Of a DNA stretch of 10,173 nt, positions 6,878-10,173 are shown piece by piece. Every line of letters starts with the position of its first letter. Position 1 is the first letter of the stretch. The notes below the pieces were generated by a model. That model was not told the origin of the DNA. It saw only the letters and a program-made list of their open reading frames with translations, and did no database searches. Source of the DNA: Desulfobacteria bacterium (GTDB taxonomy: Bacteria > Desulfobacterota > Desulfobacteria > Desulfobacterales > C00003060); NCBI GenBank assembly GCA_030145035.1, contig JAQYWL010000095.1:1-10173 (forward strand), read 5' to 3'. Made by a program: the position numbers and the translations under genes.

Positions 6878-6911
6878 CTACGTTAGGCTGATCTGATCGC
6901 TATGCGAGCCT
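6876..6911 (-). promoter_or_regulatory. Overlapping inverted repeats next to the terminator: possible attenuator switch
   Basis: AGGCT (minus strand, 6911-6907) can pair with AGCCT (6889-6885). Alternatively GCCTA (6888-6884) can pair with TAGGC (6880-6876) across a 3-nt loop. The second helix shares two bases (6877-6876) with the terminator stem and four with the first helix, so the three helices exclude one another. That is the arrangement expected of an anti-terminator/terminator switch. The helices are short (5 bp), and no ligand or leader peptide was identified. Confidence 0.3.
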
Positions 6912-6940
6912 ATCCTCCCCTTGTCCGCCACAATTGACAT

Positions 6941-6970
6941 AAACCTATACTATTGTAAATCTTGTGTCAA
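6941..6970 (-). promoter_or_regulatory. Candidate sigma-70 promoter for PEP carboxylase
   Basis: On the minus strand a perfect TTGACA (6970-6965) is followed 15 nt later by TATAGG. This would start an RNA about 190 nt before the PEP carboxylase ATG, upstream of the terminator hairpin. Spacing and -10 quality are imperfect. Confidence 0.4.
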
Positions 6971-7069
6971 CCATTCGTCTTCATTCTGTGTTAGTAACAT
7001 AGAAATGTCTCCTTGGCCTTTCGTAAACCTTCATATTCAGGCTGCTGGAGCCCTGATTGCAGGAAGCAT

Positions 7070-7651
7070 TTAGTGTATGACAAAATGTCCTCGTCTGTTC
7101 TTGGCCCATGCCTCCTCGTTGTTGCGTGGATCAAGGGGTCTTTCCTCGCCATAGCTGATCGTTGTCAGGCGTTCAGGCACGATGCCCAGATCAACCAGAT
7201 AACTGTTGGCCCTCCGAGCGCGTCGGTCTCCGAGGGCCATATTATACTCGCTGCTCCCGCGCTCGTCACAATGGCCTTCGATAATAACCGAGACACGAGG
7301 GTGTGCCATGAGCCATTTTGCCTTGTGCCTGAGAATTTCCCGTGCTTCAGGAAGGAGCCTCGATTTGTTAAATTCGAAATGGATATCTTCGTTGACGAAC
7401 CTTTCCCGCTCAGTCAGCTCCTCACGCTCTCTGCGCTGCCTGGCCTCTTCCCTCAATTGCTCTTCCAGAAGACGCTGCTCTTCTAATGCCTTCTCCTCAG
7501 CCAGACGCTTTGCCTCGGCTTCCTCTTCGGCCATGGGAGGCCGGGTTACCCCAGGTTCGGATATTATTTCCTTTCTGGCGCAGGATGTCGTGAATATGAG
7601 CCACGGAATCACCAACAAGACAGCCATGGCTACCCAAAACCTATTTATCAT
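7070..7651 (-). CDS. Pal/OmpA-family peptidoglycan-associated lipoprotein
   Basis: 193 residues. A hydrophobic signal segment (residues 5-22) is followed by FTTSC, with Cys24 as probable lipidation site; the lipobox is weak because position -3 is Thr. Residues 41-84 are extremely Glu/Arg-rich and should form a coiled coil. From about 89 to the end is an OmpA-C peptidoglycan-binding domain: IHFEFNKSRLLPEA, then the signature GHCDERGSSEYNMALGDRRA, with Asp129 and the Arg pair 143-144 expected to contact diaminopimelate, ending in AKNRRGHFVI as in Pal proteins. It should anchor the outer membrane to the cell wall. The start at 7651 has a near-perfect AAGGAGGTGA box (7667-7658) embedded in the end of the usp gene. 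The two genes overlap by 11 nt (ATGATAAATAG). No tol genes are nearby, so the usual tol-pal assignment is unproven. The long coiled coil is unlike E. coli Pal. Confidence 0.88.
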   Translation of the reverse strand: MINRFWVAMAVLLVIPWLIFTTSCARKEIISEPGVTRPPMAEEEAEAKRLAEEKALEEQRLLEEQLREEARQRREREELTERERFVNEDIHFEFNKSRLLPEAREILRHKAKWLMAHPRVSVIIEGHCDERGSSEYNMALGDRRARRANSYLVDLGIVPERLTTISYGEERPLDPRNNEEAWAKNRRGHFVIH

Positions 7652-8105
7652 GCGATTTCACCTCCTTATAAGGATTAATGGTCAACACCGGGGCGGGGGA
7701 TTTCTTCACCACATTCTCGGCCACACTTCCAATGATGATATGCTCCAATCCTTTGCGGCCATGGGTACCCATAATCACGAGGTCGATATCTTCAGAGTCA
7801 ATGGTTCTTAGAATTTCGGTTATGGGATCTCCGGAAACGATCCTTTTTTCAAAGTTGGGGTGGCCTTGGAAATGCTCCTCGCAAATTTTGCCCAGGGCAT
7901 CCTTAGCCGCTTCTACGGCTTTCTTTTCAAACGCATCCATGGAGGCATAAGGAATGAACTTGTCCAGCTTCCGAAGGACGTCAACCACATGGAGCAGGCA
8001 AATCATACTCTTGTATGCCTCAGAAACGGAGAGCACAAATGGGATAATCTTCAATGCGTTTTCCGACAAATCATAAGGAAAGAGAATCTTCTTTATTTCC
8101 GCCAT
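7641..8105 (-). CDS. Universal stress protein (UspA family, ATP-binding type)
   Basis: 154 residues, the usual size of a single-domain universal stress protein. It starts with IKKILFPYDLSENA (beta-1 and the adenine-side loop, Asp12). Near the end is the nucleotide-binding signature G-2x-G-9x-G-S: GTHGRKGLEHIIIGS at residues 113-127, followed by AENVVKKSPAPVLTI. It therefore belongs to the ATP-binding class, soluble and cytoplasmic, usually induced by starvation, redox or energy stress. The ATG at 8105 is chosen because homology starts there and an AGGGGTG box lies just upstream; the frame stays open for 58 more non-homologous codons. It overlaps the Pal-like lipoprotein gene by 11 nt, implying co-translation. 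A sigma-54 promoter lies about 120 nt upstream. Its pairing with a cell-envelope lipoprotein suggests an envelope or energy stress unit, which is inference. Confidence 0.92.
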   Translation of the reverse strand: MAEIKKILFPYDLSENALKIIPFVLSVSEAYKSMICLLHVVDVLRKLDKFIPYASMDAFEKKAVEAAKDALGKICEEHFQGHPNFEKRIVSGDPITEILRTIDSEDIDLVIMGTHGRKGLEHIIIGSVAENVVKKSPAPVLTINPYKEVKSHDK

Positions 8106-8221
8106 AGCCTGCACCCCTTTTTTGGTTTGCGCATTCGCAGTGCGGCTTGCGATGTGCGATAAAGTATTGTAAACGTGTCGGTCGCGGCATTCGCCTTTCT
8201 GGTCATTTACAACGAATAGGA

Positions 8222-8237
8222 GCAATGGCTGTGCCAA
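8222..8237 (-). promoter_or_regulatory. Sigma-54 (-24/-12) promoter for usp-pal
   Basis: On the minus strand the sequence is TTGGCACAGCCATTGC. It matches the RpoN core TGGCAC-N5-TTGC, with the invariant GG and GC ten bases apart. It faces the usp gene, with an expected start about 12 nt beyond GC, leaving a leader of about 100 nt. Such promoters need an enhancer-binding AAA+ activator; a possible binding palindrome lies at 8343-8359. Confidence 0.72.
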
Positions 8238-8342
8238 GAAAAATGATGTATGGGAATGGAAGCAAGCAGGGAAAAGCAAAGAAGATTATTGAAACATAGG
8301 GAATCGCCTACCTGCCGGCCAAGACGGATACCTGTCGAATTT

Positions 8343-8359
8343 CTTTACAGATTGTAAAG
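8343..8359. promoter_or_regulatory. Palindromic candidate operator or enhancer site
   Basis: CTTTACA-GAT-TGTAAAG is a perfect 7+7 inverted repeat with a 3-nt centre. Its centre is about 120 bp upstream of the usp -24 element, a typical distance for an enhancer-binding activator. It also lies upstream of the divergent ATPase remnant, so it could be an operator for that gene. No family can be assigned from one site. Confidence 0.35.
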
Positions 8360-8750
8360 GTCTGATTGAGTGCCCGAGGTGTTTGTTGGATAAAGGAATT
8401 CAAGAATGCCCGGGCAATAGCCTGTTGACAAGCACAAAGCATCTAAGTAGGCTGAATAACAAGGCCTTCCTCGAAAAGCGGAAGCCCGTCTTTGGGCAGA
8501 CTCAACAGACCATTGGGTTAGACCCGAATTTCGCCGGGGTCGTGGATAATCGCGTGGAGCCTAAACCATGTAGGGTGCGACGAGCCACTAGGCTTTTATA
8601 GTGATACCAATTGGAGTGGGTATTCTTGCTACCGAATTTGTATGGGCAAGGAGTTTGCTGAAAAAGGTAAAAAGCAGGTTTGACAAACAAAAGAGAGAAT
8701 TCAATCATAGCAGAGAAGCCGGGTGAAAAACAAGGAGAATAGAGGAGTTT

Positions 8751-10047
8751 ATGCGCTGGCATCAAAAGGAGATAAATGAAGTTGTTGAAGATCTGGGTTC
8801 ATCCCTTAAAGGCCTTTCTTCAGAGGAAGAGAAGAAACGACTTCAGGAGTATGGACCCAATGAATTAAAGGAAAAAAAAAGAAGTCGACATTCGTGATGT
8901 TTCTTGAGCAGTTCAAGGACTTCATGATAATTGTCCTTATCGTTGCTGCAATTATATCGGGAATTATTGGAGAACCCTCAGATACTGTGGCGATAGTGGT
9001 AATAGTCGTTCTCAATGCCATTATTGGCTTTGTTCAGGAATACAAGGCGGAAAAGGCAATGGCGGCCCTTAAAAAGATGGCGGCACCAACTGCAACTGTC
9101 ATGAGGAATGGAATACCTGAAAACATATCAGCCTCTCAACTCGTTCCTGGTGATGTAGTGCTCCTTGAGGCTGGTAAGATTGTACCGGCTGATATGAGAC
9201 TTCTAGAGTCCGCTCAGTTGAAAGTTGAAGAGGCACCCCTCACTGGAGAATCCATGCCTGTTGAAACACACACAAGGAGATTACAAGACGAATCTTTACC
9301 AATTGGTGACAGGAAGAACATGGCATGCAAAGGCACACTTGTTACTTACGGTCGCGGCATGGGTGTTGTTGTTGCAACGGGCATGAGTACAGAGCTTGGT
9401 AAGATTGCTACCATGCTCCAAGAGGAAGAAGAACTCAAGACACCGCTCCAGAAGCGACTTGCTGTTTTCGGACAGAGGCTTGCAATAGGTGTCTTTGCGA
9501 TTTGTGCACTTATTTTTATCGTTGGCGTCCTGAAAGGGGAATCGGCCGCCTTGATGTTTATGACTGCCTTGACGCTTGTTGTAGCTGCTATACCTGAGGC
9601 GCTTCCTGCTGTAGTGACTATCTCCCTCGCTATTGCTGCAAAGAAGATGGTGAGAGAGAATGCTCTAATAAGAAAACTTCCGGCAGTGGAAACCCTCGGC
9701 TCTGTCACATATATCTGCTCTGATAAAACAGGCATGCTTACCCTGAACAAAATGACAGTGGAAGAGATTTATACAGGCGGGAATATATCGAGGGGTCAGG
9801 AATTGAGTCGACAGCCCCCAGTCAGCAGTCAGGAAATATAGAACAGAAAACTCACGATTCACGATTGACGACTATCTTATGATTGCTCTTGCTCTAAGCA
9901 ATGACGCACAGATTGATGCTGAAGGCAATGTCATTGGTGACCCTTGACCATCCTATTACAGCACGGGCTATTGCAAAGCGGATTGGCATAATAGACGATA
10001 AGGATGGTGTAATAACAGGAATGGGCCTTGAGAAATTATCGTTAGAG
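8751..10047 (+). pseudogene. Degraded SERCA/PMCA-like P-type cation-transporting ATPase
   Basis: The ATG at 8751 (GAGGAG just upstream) opens a P-type ATPase N-terminus through YGPNELKEKK. It then runs out of frame at an A9 run (8872-8880) and stops at 8895. A -1 shift restores the frame, giving KKSTFVMFLEQFKDFMI and membrane helices. The actuator motif TGES is at 9242-9253 and the helix-4 PEALP near 9595-9610. The phosphorylation motif reads DKTGMLTLN (9722-9748) where families have DKTGTLTQN. After TVEEIYTGG, homology is lost to short repeats and a TAG at 9839-9841. A later fragment (IALALSNDAQIDAEGNVIGDP, 9882-9944) and another frame (DHPITARAIAKRIGI, from 9946) show that most of the nucleotide domain is deleted. 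The P-domain end and C-terminal helices are absent. It would have been a type II Ca/cation pump of about 900 residues; it is now non-functional. Confidence 0.88.
9819..9871. repeat. Short tandem repeats inserted in the ATPase remnant
   Basis: CAGTCAG is repeated twice in tandem (9819-9832) and TCACGAT twice in tandem (9852-9865), followed by TGACGA. GTCAGGAA also occurs at 9795-9802 and 9828-9835. The stretch replaces expected coding sequence between the phosphorylation motif and the next ATPase fragment, and it supplies the stop codon at 9839-9841. It looks like intergenic repeat debris rather than an insertion sequence; no transposase or long inverted ends are visible. Confidence 0.65.
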
Positions 10048-10060
10048 AGGAGGGTGTTGT

Positions 10061-10173
10061 ATGTTGGAATCAAAATGGGTCCTGCTACTGATGATTTTTT
10101 TATTTGGTGGCCTGGCAAATTCTGTTTATTTGATCTACCATCATTACAGAACCAATATCTTGCACCCGGCCAC
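10061..10173 (+). CDS. Start of a membrane protein, possibly VKOR-family (partial, runs off the window)
   Basis: The ATG at 10061 has a GGAGG box (10048-10053 region, GAGAGGAGGGTG) a few bases upstream. The visible 37 residues begin MLESKWVLLLMIFLFGGLAN, a single strong transmembrane helix, followed by SVYLIYHHYRTNILHPA. A first helix ending in YLxYHHYR is reminiscent of bacterial vitamin K epoxide reductase (VKOR) proteins, which re-oxidise thioredoxin-like disulfide catalysts at the membrane. The catalytic Cys residues would lie beyond the window, so the assignment is tentative. It begins 13 nt after the end of the ATPase remnant, but its own ribosome site and Met make it look like an intact new gene. 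Confidence 0.5.
   Translation, partial: MLESKWVLLLMIFLFGGLANSVYLIYHHYRTNILHPA

Larger units (their letters stand above)
6749..7069 (-). other. Non-coding leader region of the PEP carboxylase gene
   Basis: About 320 nt without a gene lie between the Pal stop and the PEP carboxylase start. On the minus strand it holds, in order, a candidate promoter (6970-6941), tandem overlapping inverted repeats (6876-6911), a terminator hairpin (6848-6877), a second G+C-rich hairpin CCGGG-TATG-CCCGG (6805-6792) and the ribosome binding site. I could not match it to a known riboswitch. Confidence 0.6.
8106..8750. other. Gene-free divergent intergenic region (about 645 bp)
   Basis: Several short open frames exist on both strands, but none resembles a protein family or has a convincing ribosome site. 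No tRNA or rRNA is visible. It contains the sigma-54 promoter for usp (8222-8237), a palindrome at 8343-8359, and two TACCTG words spaced 20 bp apart (8309 and 8329). The ATPase remnant promoter should also lie here but is not clear. Confidence 0.6.

Noticed and set aside
8383..8601. Plus-strand 72-codon frame in the usp-ATPase gap
   Set aside because: No recognisable motif, no ribosome site, and no support from composition; treated as non-coding.
1..10173. CRISPR array, tRNA, rRNA, insertion sequence or phage attachment site
   Set aside because: No regularly spaced repeats, no tRNA T-loop/acceptor pattern, no transposase or integrase and no long terminal inverted repeats were seen.

Overview
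The window looks like accessory or anaplerotic-metabolism DNA from a Gram-negative bacterium. An OmpA/Pal-type lipoprotein implies an outer membrane. A sigma-54 (-24/-12) promoter, strong Shine-Dalgarno sites and a PiT/DUF47 pair fit a Desulfobacterota-like (former Deltaproteobacteria) lineage. That placement is inference from gene content only; no rRNA or tRNA is present to fix the taxonomy. Small tandem-repeat debris and several broken genes suggest a genome, or assembly, with much local decay.

Layout. 1-332: gene-free, with TTCGGATTT-type repeats and a candidate promoter. 333-2283 (+): phosphate module, a PiT permease followed by a DUF47/PhoU-like partner. 2359-4369 (-): a biotin-dependent carboxylase module. 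The biotin carboxylase carries an in-frame amber codon at a normally conserved Gln position. A separate, 14-nt-overlapping subunit combines a pyruvate-carboxylase-type C-terminal region, a biotinyl domain and a zinc ribbon. 4399-4623 (-): a candidate structured RNA ending in an 18-bp-stem, U8 intrinsic terminator just before the carboxylase. 4624-5301 (-): a 5'-truncated metallophosphoesterase remnant abutting the next gene. 5285-6748 (-): an archaeal-type PEP carboxylase with a long leader that contains its own terminator hairpin. 7070-8105 (-): an overlapping usp-pal pair behind a near-consensus sigma-54 promoter. 8106-8750: a gene-free divergent region. 8751-10047 (+): a badly broken SERCA/PMCA-like P-type ATPase with a frameshift at an A9 run, a mutated DKTGT motif, repeat debris and a deletion. 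10061-end (+): start of a membrane protein resembling VKOR-family N-termini.

Together: PEP carboxylase makes oxaloacetate from PEP and bicarbonate, and the neighbouring biotin module resembles parts of pyruvate carboxylase, so the minus-strand block looks like C3-to-C4 carboxylation. No carboxyltransferase is present, so the acceptor substrate of the biotin module is unknown. The most interesting signals are the two carboxylase leaders with terminators, the split and interrupted biotin module, and the sigma-54-driven usp-pal pair.
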